Assembly (NCBI RefSeq): GCF_964019385.1
Contig: NC_088653.1
Span: 13,147,154 to 13,211,153 of the forward strand
Direction of reading: 5' to 3'
From: Sycon ciliatum
Taxonomy: Eukaryota; Porifera; Calcarea; Leucosolenida; Sycettidae
Length of the DNA stretch: 64,000 nt
The notes beneath the pieces are model-generated. The model saw only the letters and a list, made by a program, of their open reading frames with translations, was not told where the DNA came from and made no database searches. The translations under genes and the position numbers were made by a program. Numbering within the stretch: position 1 is the stretch's first letter; the number at the start of each line of letters is the position of its first letter. Shown here in pieces: positions 32,471-43,786 of the stretch.

Positions 32471-33100
32471 GAGCAGCGCATCGGTCTTATCACTAACTAG
32501 GGTTAGCCCAAAAGCTAACCCAACATATAAAATAAAATACAAAAATATCAGAAGCCGCACATAACACTCTAGAGCCTACACTACTCATAGACATATGCAG
32601 CTGTCAATACCCATTTTCAGCATTTTGCCTAAACTGGAAACACTGAAGAGATCTCTCGATCCGCCATTGTTTGCCTATGATGTAATAAGAAAGTTGTTTT
32701 CTCCTACATTAGACCAAACTCGCGTTCCCGACGACTTGTTAACACTTGACTAATTCACAATTGCCATCTAGAACACAGGACAAGTGCATAGAACCTTAGC
32801 CTCGGCAAATCTGCACAAACAAACAACAGTCCCTGCTCAATACACAGGGCTTGGAGGAGTTTCCCCTCATTAGTTGAGCTTGAGTAGGCTGAAGATTATT
32901 GTTTTTGAAGACTACCTCTTAAATGTATAGCTCTCCTCTGCAATCCAGACCACCACCAGATACGCTCATTTACAGAAACACTTCATTTCAAATTCGGAAC
33001 GACGCTTCACGCAGCTTCATTATAGCAACTTGTATTGTGGCAACACTGGCCAACACTCATATGCACTGCTTCTTCACACAGCTAAACAATTCTTCTTTCT
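32471..33100. other. Intron 5 sequence without recognised content
   Basis: AT-rich non-coding sequence with a small hairpin GGGTTAG..CTAACCC at about 32503-32525. No gene seen. Confidence 0.45.
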
Positions 33101-33105
33101 TCTCA

Positions 33106-33134
33106 ACGTTTCGGTCACTCTGACCATCTTCAGG
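33106..33134 (-). ncRNA. Hammerhead-ribozyme-like core
   Basis: On the minus strand the sequence reads CTGAAGA, then a perfect 5-bp stem GGTCA-GAG-TGACC, then GAAAC. This is the hammerhead catalytic core (CUGANGA, stem II, GAAA). I could not close stems I and III around it, so it may be a relic or a partial match. The same core layout is known at the ends of Penelope-like elements, but no such element is recognisable nearby. Confidence 0.35.
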
Positions 33135-33139
33135 ATGAA

Positions 33140-35120
33140 GCAGACACGGAAGCAAGGCAGACTTTAAAACAATAAGCTGGCTAGGTGCGAGCGGAATACA
33201 GCGGGGAAAACAAAACAAAAAAACAACAACTCCCAAGCGAAAAATGACACATGCCACATGATCACAATAGGGGTGCTAGTCCTCCGTGTGAGAGACTAGG
33301 GCGGTGATAATTATGTACAACCTGTGGAATACAGCAGGGGAGTTCACAGGAGATCCCAATCACTGCTGGTTGCCTGGCTTTTTCATTGGAGTGATAGCTA
33401 TCCATGTGAACCCTTAGCACCCACAAATTGTACGTATCACCACCCTAGACTTTAGCATTATGTTAGCACTGTCCACACTACTGTAGTCATGTGGCTGTTG
33501 CCGGGTTTTTTTCTTCTCTCGCCTGAGAGTGTCCCCCCCCCCTCCCCCCCCCCCCCTGAGCGCGTGGTTGTGATGAGTTGGGAATGCAATATACTGATAG
33601 TTCCTGGTTATAAGTCGAATCCTGGTTGTAAGTCGACCCCACCCTTTCTCCTTCTATTTTTAGTCGTGAACGGTTGACTTACAACCGGAAAAATACGTAC
33701 TCGGATAACCTCAATCTGTGGACAGCATACTCTGTGGTCCTTTGTGGACTTGTCAGCGTAGCAAAGGGAAAATATGGCCGAACCAGATACATGAAGCAAT
33801 GAAAGAATATTTTCCCAAGCCAGATTTAAATAAGGCCCAAAAGCACGTTACCAGAGTGCTCAAACTGACACGTCAGTGAGCTCTGCATAACGCATGCAAA
33901 CAGCAAACGAAATTGCTCACCTACTACAAAAGCAGGCGCAAACCGCCTTTCCGGGTCCGCCATCTGTATTTGTATTGCCATCCGCTGTATAAGCCACCCA
34001 ACATGAGATTTTGAATGCAGTGGCAACCTAATTTTAAGATGGTTATCAGCATAATACAGACAATGGTTAAAAGGTTGAGACCCATGACCCAAGGTCTACA
34101 AATGTTGTCTACCTTGCCATTTGTATTGTATTTCTGTTGCATTTTATTATTTTACTTGGGCATTCCCAACAGACACTAAGGTCTGCTTAAAGCGTGCCCA
34201 AGATGAATGAATTTGTCAAGTTCCTGGCGAAATGAATTGGGGATATGATTTGTGCGAAGTGATTTGATAAGTGCATTTTGAAAGGAATGAAATAGATCTG
34301 TATCCAGCTTTAGTTTGCACAATGGGTAAAGAATGGGAATTATTGACTTGGCCGTGGGTAACTCTATCTGTGCGCAGTCATGACGAAGGGAGAACATGCC
34401 ATTCACTCAGAACTGGCAACATGTACAATGATGGGCTTTGCACCAGTACAATGATGGGCGGCAGTACATGAAGAGTAGCTGAACAACACCATGCATGCAG
34501 TACATTTAGAGAGTGCTGTAGCACTGGTAGTCATTCCTAGCATTCCCAGTCTTAGCCGCAGGGGTAATTTTGCAGTTTTTGTGTGCATTTCAAAGTACGG
34601 AACACACCCAGAAAATCCGGTACACAATCTGCGGGCAGAATTGTTTTGCCCGTAGGCTTGTTTTACATGAGAATTTTCAACCCGGGTTGAAAGTCTGTAC
34701 AAGAGAAAAATATATGTGGGTGTTCACATGAAGACAGTTGACTCGCGTCAAGTACTGATATGCCGTCAAAAGTCCACTTCTAGAGTCCTATATAGTAGCG
34801 TGAAAGCAATCGCGCAAAATATTGCTGTGCAGTGCTGTTCAAACGTGGCACAGAAGTACGGTAGTGAGATTTCTCGATTTCAATCGTCCCCGAGGGGAGG
34901 GTTGAAATCCACCCCGTTTGAAATTTCAACATGGATCAAGCGCAATGCTGCATGTTAACGCTCCAGTCAATCTGTGGTCATGGTGGGTTGAAACTTACTT
35001 GACCCTGGCTGAAACGCCTCATGTCGACACAGCCTAGTGAACCCGCCAGTGCAGCACAGACAAAAGAGGCCAAACCTTATACTTTGGTATATAAAGTTTG
35101 TATTTTTAGGCGTGCAAGAA
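33140..35120. other. Intron 5 interior, no gene seen
   Basis: C-runs at about 33533-33555, a short inverted pair GGTTGTAAGTCGAC / GTTGACTTACAACC at about 33620-33690, and short frames of up to 99 codons without family resemblance. The stretch looks like old, mixed repeat sequence. Confidence 0.45.
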
Positions 35121-35137
35121 AATAAAAGATTGCTCAA

Positions 35138-35160
35138 ACACACACACACACACACACATA
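35138..35160. repeat. (CA)n microsatellite
   Basis: A short pure CA run in intron 5. Confidence 0.9.
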
Positions 35161-35362
35161 CCTGGTCCTGGTCCTGGTGAACACTGCCATTACGGTCACG
35201 TGTCCCCTTATGGGGCCGACAATATAGAACGACGAGCGGGACCGTGTTCGAGAGAGCCATCTCCAGCAGCTATAGATCTGGCGTATAATCGGAAACGATT
35301 TCTCTCACGGCTGCCGCTAGAACTGGTCAGGCGCGTGCACCGAGTGGTTTTCTTGGAGCCCG

Positions 35363-36314
35363 GAAACCACCTTTTTTGCATCCGCTATGAAGTGCATTCT
35401 GCAAACACTCAAATATTTCGTAACTTGGCTTTCCCTGAACAGAATTGAGTAATCAAAAGGTCTATTCGCATTAGAAAGTCCTCAGCTGTCGGCTCCGACA
35501 CATCCGAAGTCGATCCAAGGTCAAATAGTGGAGTTACGGCACTCGACAGGTATTCTATGTCCCATTGCAAATGTTCACTTCCGCACTTGGGTGGCAATCA
35601 TTATTGTTGTCATAAATATTTCCCTCTATTGGACGACAGTCCAGACATGCATAGACATGTTTGACGTCAGGCACAGGTCTTTAGTGGTTAGCTACAAAAG
35701 AAAGGAGCGCTCTACGATGAATACTACATGTACAAAAATACCATGGGTATTAGCGAATTGTCTCAATTTCCGGTTGCGAGTGTCTTCCCAGGGCTATAAT
35801 AGTGTCACTGCAGACTGAAACAGTGACATGGTTTGACCTGCTTTCTTTTTTTGGTGTTTTCGAGACACGGTTAGCACTTCGGCTTCTGAGTCCTCCCTTC
35901 TGGCGCAACGATCGACTTGGGACGTAACCCTAGTTGGAATCTTACCGTTTCGTTCTCCCGCTAAACAGAGCGTTCTATCCTCGAAACGGTACCAAACTGA
36001 CGGTATTTTGGGTGTTGGGTACGAGCACCGTTGTATCTAACGGTACAGGCCGACCGTCGAAAATAGCGTGAACGGTAAAAATGCTAACCATGTCTAATGT
36101 CTGAATCGTCCTTCACTACTTCGAACTACTTGTATAACGTCGGCTAGCCTATTCATTTATCCTGTGTGAGGCAAATGCCTTTGTACCACATTTGTTTTGA
36201 TGGCTCGGTGGGACTGGCAGCCATCATTTCAGTGTGTAATGTGTGTAATATGTGTGATACTGCTGAATCTTATTGCAAAATGGCGGTCGACATTTTGGGA
36301 AACCACCTTTTTTG
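35363..36314. repeat. Block bounded by a 16-bp direct repeat
   Basis: GAAACCACCTTTTTTG occurs at 35363-35378 and 36299-36314. Sequence on both outer sides resembles the LINE 5' module described next (CGGAAACGATTTCTCTCACG at about 35289; CTGGTCCATCACTCTCC at 36333). So the 0.9-kb block between may be an insertion into that LINE with a 16-bp target duplication. The inserted block itself has no gene or poly(A) that I can see. Confidence 0.4.
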
Positions 36315-36332
36315 ACCCGGTGCAAGCGCCTG

Positions 36333-37050
36333 CTGGTCCATCACTCTCCACAACAGAGCGAACATTCCATGAGCCAACGCTCAGAGTCGTTCCAAGTCGT
36401 CGTCTTCGTGCGATAGTTTGCTCCACTCGCGGGCTTGCAAAGCCTCGCGAAGGACTCCGAGGTGGGGGCGACGAAGAGAGTGTCGGCATCGTAACCATCC
36501 GACCAAGTCTCCTGTCGGTGAATACCCCACCTCAGGCACTGTTGGCCTGGACGGCTGGGGACACCCCAGGCCGTCCACAACGGCGGGAACAAGCACGGAC
36601 GGAGGCCAGAAACAAGAGCCTGAAAAGTACAACCGTCCTCCACCAGAGCAGAGAACATACACACATTGTCAAGATGTTCAACAATTTGAGAGATTTTCTT
36701 ATCGTCGGAAACGATTCCTCTCAGGGCGGCCGTTCGAACTGGTCCATCACTCTCCGCAACAGAGCAAACATTCCATGAGCCAATGCTCAGAGTCGTTCCA
36801 AGTTGTCGTCTTCGTGCGGTAGTTTGCTCCACTCACGGGCTTGCAAGGCCTCGCGATGGACTCTGAGGTGGGGGCGACGAGGAGAGTGTCGGCATCGTAA
36901 CTATCCGACTTAGTCTCCTGTCGGTGCCAGGCACTGTTGGCCTGGACGGCTGGGGACACCCCAGGCCATCCACAATGGCGAGAACAAGCACGGACGGAGG
37001 CCAGAAACAAGAGCCCGAAAAGGTACAACCGCCCTCCACCAGAGCAGAGA

Positions 37051-37060
<10 letters not shown>
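36333..37060 (-). mobile_element. Two tandem 406-bp LINE 5' modules
   Basis: CTGGTCCATCACTCTCC starts at 36333 and again at about 36739, and about 400 bp repeats with good identity. On the minus strand each module carries a reading frame with ARRRRLGTTLSVGSWNVRSV (first copy) or ARRRQLGTTLSIGSWNVCSV (second). This resembles the very start of an APE-type LINE endonuclease (G-x-WNVRS). The catalytic part is absent in both. The modules end at a (CA)n tract (37057-37110). Confidence 0.65.
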
Positions 37061-37095
<35 letters not shown>

Positions 37096-37110
37096 CGCAC
37101 ACACACGTAC
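37057..37110. repeat. (CA)n microsatellite
   Basis: CA/CG dinucleotide run directly next to the LINE module. Confidence 0.95.
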
Positions 37111-37222
37111 GGTCTCTGAACTGCAATAAAGAAAATAAAAAAATCGGCCCTGGGCATCATCAAGATTGAACGTAAAAATTGCAAGAAAGTTTACTGATAA
37201 AATCTCTCTCATTGTGTGTATA

Positions 37223-37404
37223 CCGTATTTTCCTGATTACATGTATAAGCCGCACTTCCAACGCTCAAAATACACTCAAAAATGTGGGTTGCAGCTTATA
37301 CTCCGATGATCGGCAATAAATTACTAGGGTTGATGTTTGTATTTTGTGGAAAACAATTTGGGTTGCTGTTTATACTCGAGTGGGACATACTCTGGAATAT
37401 ACGG
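37223..37404. mobile_element. pogo-type MITE, 182 bp, TA flanked
   Basis: The left end TACCGTATTTTCCTG (TA at 37221-37222) is mirrored at the right by GGAATATACGGTA (TA at 37405-37406). Internal words ATGTATAAGCCGCA and GCTTATACTC resemble the internal-repeat style of the widespread CCGTATTTTCC...TATAAGC pogo-derived MITEs. A similar left end (TACCGTAATGTCGCGTATAA) is at about 26550 near the pogo transposase. Confidence 0.75.
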
Positions 37405-37639
37405 TATGTGTGTGAGTGTGTATGAGTGCATGTGTGTGCATGGTGCGTGTTTTTATGTGTGTATGTGTGTATGTGTGTGTGTGCGTGTTGAGGGGGGGGG
37501 GGGAGGGGGCGCGTTTGCGTTCCTGTGTACCACACCCGATTCTGCTCGTGACTTGAATACTGTTGGTCCCTTCGGGACCTACTATCATCTCTGGAAGGGC
37601 ATATTCTATTCTATCGTAATGTATGTGTACTTCTGAAAT

Positions 37640-37794
37640 ATATGACTTTGTATGTATGTGGTGGGTGTTTGTGTGGGCGTGTGTGTATGTGTGGTCGTGT
37701 GTACAATTGTGTGTATGTGTGTACATGTATGTGTAAATGTGTGAATGGGTGTATAACGGTGTGTGTGTGTGTGTGTTTTGTGAGTGTGTATGCT

Positions 37795-37834
<40 letters not shown>

Positions 37835-37850
37835 CTGGTATGTGTGTGTT
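37640..37850. repeat. (TG)n tract upstream of the last exon
   Basis: GT-rich sequence includes a pure (TG)n run at about 37795-37830 and ends about 20-40 bases before the acceptor of the terminal NHL exon (TACTCTGTCAG, ending at 37871). Another C/G-run and GT block lies at 37405-37500. Confidence 0.9.
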
Positions 37851-37871
37851 TCCATTGTGATACTCTGTCAG

Positions 37872-38012
37872 GTGTTCACTTTTGACACATTCTCTCACGT
37901 GGCTACCTTCGGTTCAAGGAGTTGTCTTTCTTTTCCGTACGGCATTACAGTATCACCCAGTGGTACTGTGTATGTTAGTGACCGGTCTAAGCACCGTATC
38001 ACAATGTTCTAA
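37872..38012 (+). CDS. NHL-repeat exon 6 of 6, terminal exon with stop codon
   Basis: The exon encodes 46 residues, VFTFDTFSHVATFGSRSCLS then FPYGITVSPSGTVYVSDRSK and HRITMF, followed by TAA at 38010-38012. It has the NHL signature FPYGI-x-V-S-x-x-G-x-V-Y-V-S-D-x-x-x-HRI and ends in MF, like the final 'R-I-x-x-F' of TRIM71-type propellers. This is the sixth blade, so the six exons give the six-bladed number known for TRIM-NHL proteins. The gene therefore ends here. N-terminal domains, and hence E3-ligase activity, cannot be judged from this window. Confidence 0.93.
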   Translation: MFTFDTFSHVATFGSRSCLSFPYGITVSPSGTVYVSDRSKHRITMF

Positions 38013-38369
38013 CTTTTGTCCTGGAGCATCTTGTTTCTTGTTCCACACTAATATTTCTCACTGCTGTGAAACATGAACAGGACCAGTATTAGCAGTTTTG
38101 TTTGCTCAGGCTTTACTATAGTATTTCAGTTTTGGTTGTGTGACACATCGAGTATGCATAACCTTGCCAGTAGCTACCATGTATTGGGCAGGCCAACAGA
38201 AGATCCAGGCAAGTCATGACCGACTGGACCAGTTCTAACATGCCTGGTTAAGATGGTGAACTGATGACCATTGCCAATTACTGTTTATCATACTTGCATG
38301 CTTGAATGTGTGCTTGCATAAGTGGGTATGTGTATGTGTGTGCAATTGTGTGTGTGTGTGTGTGTTTGT

Positions 38370-38423
<54 letters not shown>

Positions 38424-38820
38424 ATGTGTGTGTGCATGTTTGTGTATGCATGTGTATGCATGCATTTGCTTATGAACTCCTGCACTGAGTTGTATATCTA
38501 CATTGTATTTCGATCACTTTCATTGTTACATATTCTTGCTGTGCAGAGGATGATTCTATTGATTGTGTTGGCTGGGTGCTCTTATTCCTTTCTCTGAATA
38601 TCTATTGTATTTCTGCAAAATGTCTCGCTGCTAAGTGTCGCAATACATCATAGAGCATTTTTATGTCACTTTTGGATACAATGAAGAATGTGCACAATGT
38701 CTGAAGTGCTGTTTTCTTTCTATCGTGTTTTGTGGTGCTTTGTGCTAATATCTATATTTTAGAATTGTTTCAAAACGTTTTAAATGCTGCTGCATACCCT
38801 TGTTTAATAGAAAGGGATGG
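38013..38820 (+). other. Probable 3' UTR and downstream sequence with (TG)n
   Basis: After the stop codon comes AT-rich non-coding sequence with a long (TG)n tract at about 38336-38460. I see no AATAAA close to the stop, so the polyadenylation site is not placed. Confidence 0.5.
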
Positions 38821-38955
38821 AGTATTGATAGTTTTCTGAAGATGGCCTATGAAGTATTGATAGTTGTCTGATGATTGCCTATGAAGTATTGATAGTTGTC
38901 TGATGATTGCCTATGGAGTATTGATAGTTGTCTGATGATTGCCTATGGAGTATGG
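38821..38955. repeat. 32-bp tandem repeat, 4 copies
   Basis: The unit AGTATTGATAGTTGTCTGAT plus GATTGCCTATGG starts at 38821, 38853, 38885 and 38917, with a part copy at 38949. Confidence 0.93.
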
Positions 38956-39023
38956 TCTTGAACCTCTTAGTTACAATGATGATGTGTGGTGCTCTGTGTT
39001 ACATTATCAGTCTTAGCTATAAC

Positions 39024-39392
39024 CAACAATGCTACAGCCGTGTGAATGGCACTTAGAGTAATAGCAACAATGCTACAGCCGTGTGAATGGCACTTAGAGT
39101 AATAGCAACGATGCTACAGCCGTGTGAATGGCACTTAGAGTAATAGCAACAATGCTACAGCCGTGTGGATGGCACTTAGAGTTATAGCAACAATGCTACA
39201 GCCGTGTAAATGGCACTTAGAGTAATAACAACTATGTTACAGCCGTGTGAATAGCACTTAGAGTAATAGCAACAATACTACAGTCGTGTGCATGGCACTT
39301 AGAGTAATAGCAACAATGCTACAGCGGTATGAATTTCACTTAGAGTAATAGCAACAATGTTACAGCTGTGTGAATGGCACTTAGAGTAACAG
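39024..39392. repeat. 41-bp minisatellite, 9 copies
   Basis: Units of 41 bp containing CAACAATGCTACAGCCGTGT and GGCACTTAGAGTAATAG repeat nine times from 39024. The frame contains stops, so it is non-coding. Confidence 0.95.
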
Positions 39393-39589
39393 GGTACCTC
39401 ATCAATTACAAATCTAAGGTTTATGGCAGACGAAAGAGCAAGAAAAACTAGGAAAAGTCACAAGATTTGAGCGTATTCTGATTAGCCACATTTCGGTAAT
39501 TCCAAAAGTTTGACTCGGGCGGTGTCAAATGACACCGTTGGCTGTTCTAGGGTTAAGACGTGTAGATGTTTTGTTAACCGAGTTTTCTG

Positions 39590-39835
39590 CATCCGTAGCT
39601 ACGCCACCACCCTTCAAGGATCAAGGTGCAGATGCAGCTCCTAAAGCGATGGGATGTGAGTAGATCAGCTCACCAGCAAGTGGTCAAAGACCGAAAATCC
39701 CAATCACTGCATCCATGTTCTCCTCGTGCCCGGCCACGAGTTCCCAATTAACTGTGGGTCGCAGCACCTTGGAAAAATCCTTCCTCTTCCAAGCAGGATT
39801 TTAACGTGGTACCCTCTGCTTCTCGATCATGGTAT
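39590..39835 (+). mobile_element. Second fragment of the hAT element, distal half inverted
   Basis: 39590-39725 is about 90% like 18055-18190 (CGCCACCACCCTTCAAGGAT, GTGAGTAGATCAGCTCACCA). The next 110 bases (about 39730-39835) match 18195-18320 only as the reverse complement (CCAATTAACTGTGGGTCGCA against TGCGACCCACAGTTAATTG). So one copy has had its distal half flipped. No transposase frame is left here. Confidence 0.75.
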
Positions 39836-39869
39836 TAGATCATCCCACTATGCCTGCCTACTGTAGATG

Positions 39870-42650
39870 ATGGACCAAATTTGCTTTCTACGGGTATTGG
39901 TTAGTTACAAATCAATCCCAAATCAATCCGCTGACAGGATGGTCTCGTTCTTTGTTGGCTCGTTAATGCGGAACAGTGAATATAGGGCCGAACCTGGTAG
40001 TAATGGAACTGGGTTCTGCAAAGCGAAGTTGAACAGGCCCCGAACAAACCTTACCAGAGTTTTCAAGCTGAAAATTCACCAATATCTTGTGTGAATTAGG
40101 AAAATGTTCACAACTGCTCAAACCTCTCCCCGTCCTCCCCTTCCCTCTCTTCCGCTTCTCCTCCCCCCCCCGCCCCTTTCCCCCGCTACGAGATGGTGAC
40201 CATTCACACGTGACCTTCTTGACTACCCTACTTACTTTCCACATGGTCCAAGTGCACACGTTGCAATGACATCTAAAAACGTGTAACTCGAATTTATTCG
40301 CTCTTAAACAAACAGGAACTGACAGGAATATGAAAGAAAATGTAACGCAATAAGAGAAGAAAGAAAAGCAATTAAATATAATATCCTCAAGTTGAAGGTA
40401 ATCGAACGAAACTATTATGTAGGGCTCGTGTTAGTTTGGTCGCTAATCAATCTGTTCTAACGTTCACGGTTTAGTGGCAAGCCCTGAGCAGGGAGTGCCA
40501 CCAGTTCTAGAATGAAAATAGTTCGGAACAGGGTCAATCGATTTCGTGATTAGCGGAAAGGGAATCCAAAGTAAGAACTCTTTGCTGTAACCACGAAAAT
40601 AGAAGTTTTCAATACGCCTTTCGCTTTGATAAGGATCTTCCGGCGAAAATCTCACATTGCCCTTCCAAAACAAATAGAATTTGCAACATTAAAATTTTGT
40701 GATGTGGGCTGTAATCAATTGGCAAGAAAAAGTGACAATCGGTCAAAATGTTCAACATATATCGAGCAACGGAGGTTATGATTGATTACCACTCGATCTG
40801 CATTTTGGAATGTTTACTGCTGTGTTCACAATGTATTTCCAAGCTAAAGTCGTGCGTTTATCACCTAACTCTGGTGTAATATAGGTTAAATCTAAGTAAT
40901 CCTTCCACGGGTAATCCCCATGAAGCTGAGTATGAGCACGACTTTTAAAAATCTCCGGGGATGGTCGCAGGAGAACATAAGAAATCGATGTCTGGTACAG
41001 TTGACTGGGTGTGAGGTTCTCCATAGTTGATGCACTTACAGACAGTGTGTATGTGTTGACTCTAGCCTCCAGTAAAAGTTTCCGCCAGGCACACAGCTCT
41101 TCTGCGATACTCGCAATCCAGTAACTAGGGTAACCTCTCGCAGTTACCTTCACATTCAAGTGACTTTTACATCGAATGGCATATGCTGAGTGGAATGGAT
41201 ATGTTCGAAGTGCGTATCTGAAGTTATCTGCATTGAAAGAAACACGTGTTGCCGCGGCTCCACTAGAAAACTGAATGTTTAGAAATATAGAACATCCCGA
41301 TTCTCTTGCGTCGTTCTCGCTATAATCATACGTCGATAGATCGTGATTAAAGTTCAAATTCACACTCGGACAAAGCAGGTTCGTGTATTCACGTGGCAAT
41401 TCAGCCCTTAGTACCAGTTCGACAATTGCCTTTCTTATTCTTGATCAGACACTATCAGCTAAAAACAATATTACTTTTGCTTTGTCAGAGTCTCAGACTC
41501 TAGGACAAAATCGACAGTACCTGAGCTGGTCCTTCCGCGATCCTGATGTACACTGACTGCTATCCTTGAGACACCAAGTACTTTCAGGTGAAACGTAAGG
41601 CGATAGTCTACAACTCTGCGTTCAACTGTTCTCAACCATCGTCTCTGGCAAGTACAGATTCCTTAGGTGTAAAATCGTCCCCATGTGCGAAAATGGTTCC
41701 ACAATCGGTTTCCACTACGCAAGTGTAGGTTTGCAGAACAGCAAGGCACAAGGCACAAAGCTAGTTTGTTGTAACTTGCAGTTCAAAATGATATGCAATC
41801 ATCAGAAATCATGAATACGCTGTTGATCATGCTTACACTTATGCAATGGTCTCTGCATGTTGATCAGGTAGCGGAGCTCCATCACTAACAGTTCTTTTTT
41901 AATTGAATTGAATTGCAAATTTGTATTCTATTTCTCATTTTTCATTCGTGTTGGGTTGAACTATTCACTGTACTGGTGATGATTGTGCTTCGCTTTGCCC
42001 GTAAAAGAGGCCTTCCCACACACTTATGCAATTAGAAAAATATTGGTTGTTCTTGCAGTGTTTTGCAGATCGTTGGGTTTGGGGTTGTTGTTGCTGGTTC
42101 TTCCAAGTATTACAACTAGCAGTGTGTAAACCTGTGTGCGCGTATGCTATGGATGCATGAGTTTCAGAACTAGCAGGGTTAAAATTATCGCAAATGTAGT
42201 GTAGCAGGCAAGCTGTAGGGGACAAGTACATCTGGGTATATGTAAGGCGCTGTGCAGCCCTAGACTTGTGAGAACTGGCCTGTGAATTTGGGGCAGCGCA
42301 CAAACAGGGGAATAGCTGTGCATACGACTGTACACAACTAGTCGTGTCTGTGAGTTGCATTCATGTACCATTTTCCCACAAAGTTGGGTCAGGGGTAATA
42401 CTTTCACTGCGGGATATGTCCCACTGTCAAATCTGTAGTGCACCAGTCACGTGGTGATAGGAGAGACCTTGTGCCTTGTGTGTGGGAAAGCTGCGGGCTA
42501 CGTGTCTCACACAACAGCTACGTTGAGCACTCCGATTTGATGTCACGCTTTCCATACACGTTCACAATCTATACCCACACACTATCTCTCTGCGGATAGA
42601 AGTTTTTCGTTATTCGTGGAATCACCACGACAGCACTGAGAAATGGAGAC
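39870..42650 (-). repeat. Segmental duplication unit A (contains broken family copy A)
   Basis: From CAAATTTGCTTTCTACGGG at about 39879 this unit matches units B and D in order. It has a conserved 3' flank with a CT/CCCC-rich tract (40120-40190) and GAGATGGTGACCATTCACAC, the coding copy, then a 5' flank with GGTGAAAC, the block around CAGCCCTAGACTTGTG (about 42257), and GACGTGTCTCAC-like sequence (about 42500). Identity by eye is roughly 70-80%. Confidence 0.8.
40464..41399 (-). pseudogene. 364-aa family, copy A (broken)
   Basis: I do not recognise this protein family. The 5' part (from about 41433; first in-frame ATG at 41399) keeps the family pattern: DLSTYDYSEND, LNIQFSSGAAATRVSFNADN, WIASIAEELCAWRKLLLEAR and SVSASTMENLTPSQLYQTSI. 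It stops at 40776. About 43 codons are missing compared with copies B and D (the segment from their LACFRR to CAPL). Then ITSVARYMLNILTDCHFFLP and a C-terminal piece ending GGTPCSGLATKP (stop at 40464) follow. The initiator ATG of the intact copies corresponds to AAG here. It is therefore a decayed paralogue. Confidence 0.8.
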
Positions 42651-43150
42651 CAAACCTGATAACAATGATAACTGTTTATCCAAAGCCAGATTCAAACCAG
42701 AACAGAATTCGGATGAGGGGACAACTTCTCAATGGCAACCTCTACAACTACGACGAGGGGGTTTGTTTCAGTCCAACTGACTCTGGATAAGACGACGACC
42801 TTTGCATGTGGAGCGCAACTGTGATACCAAGTCCATACTATGCCGACATTACTGCCTATTTTGGAATCGCAAGCAGGGAAATGGACCCGGAATCCGTGGC
42901 CTTGTACTAGGGATACATGGACACAGTGAATGGGACTTTAGGTCTTTGACCACTTCGGGGTGGGTCTGATCTACTAGATTTCCCTTTTGGACATGTATAG
43001 ACCACAATACAACACAACCAAACGCTAGAAAAGCTGATCCCTCTACGAAATATAAAATTGCTCAACACGGAGATATGTAGCCAGTACGTAGCGTAGGGAG
43101 AAACGGAAACTATAGTTACAAGTTACAACTAGCTTGTAGCGGTCCTAATT
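42651..43150. other. Spacer between units A and B, nothing recognised
   Basis: About 500 bp of non-coding sequence. GACTTTAGGTCTTTGACCAC at about 42931 and nearby text show no repeat partner in the window that I noticed. Confidence 0.4.
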
Positions 43151-43786
43151 AGGAATTTTACATGACCCATCAAATTTGCTATCTACGGCCATTGGTTAGT
43201 TACCAAACAATCCCAAATCAATCTGCTGGCAGAATGGTCTCGTCCTTTGTTGGCTCGGCAATGCAGGAAAGAGAATATGAGGCCGAACCTGATAGAAAAT
43301 GAAAAAGATTTTCCATAGCGAAGTTGCACCAGGCCAGAACAAACCTTGCCAGAGTCTTAAAGCTGAAAGTCACCATTATCTGGTGTTGATAAGGAAATCG
43401 TGTACACCTCTCACATATCCCCCCTCCTCCTCTCCCCCCCCCCCTTCGAACTCCTCTTTCCCCGCTACGAGATGATGACCATTCATACTTCACCTTCTGC
43501 ACTAACATAATCGCCTATAATCCATATTTTCCACACGTTTTCAAGTACACACGTTGCAATGACATCTTTAAGTTAAAAGTATAACTCAAATGTATCAGTT
43601 CTCTCACAAAGGGGGATGGACAGGAATATCAAAGGAAATATAACGCAATAAGAGAAGAAAACAAACGAATGCAATACAATCCTTACGTTTGTGGAATTTG
43701 AATGAAATAAATATACGGCTCGTACATGTCATGCAACTGCTAGTTCACAATCGTACAGGGATATATTCATCAATCTGTTCTCACGT

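Noticed and set aside
37370..37900. Long frames of His/Thr or Cys/Val across CA/TG tracts
   Set aside because: Dinucleotide repeats are open in several frames on both strands; the only real coding sequence here is the last NHL exon.
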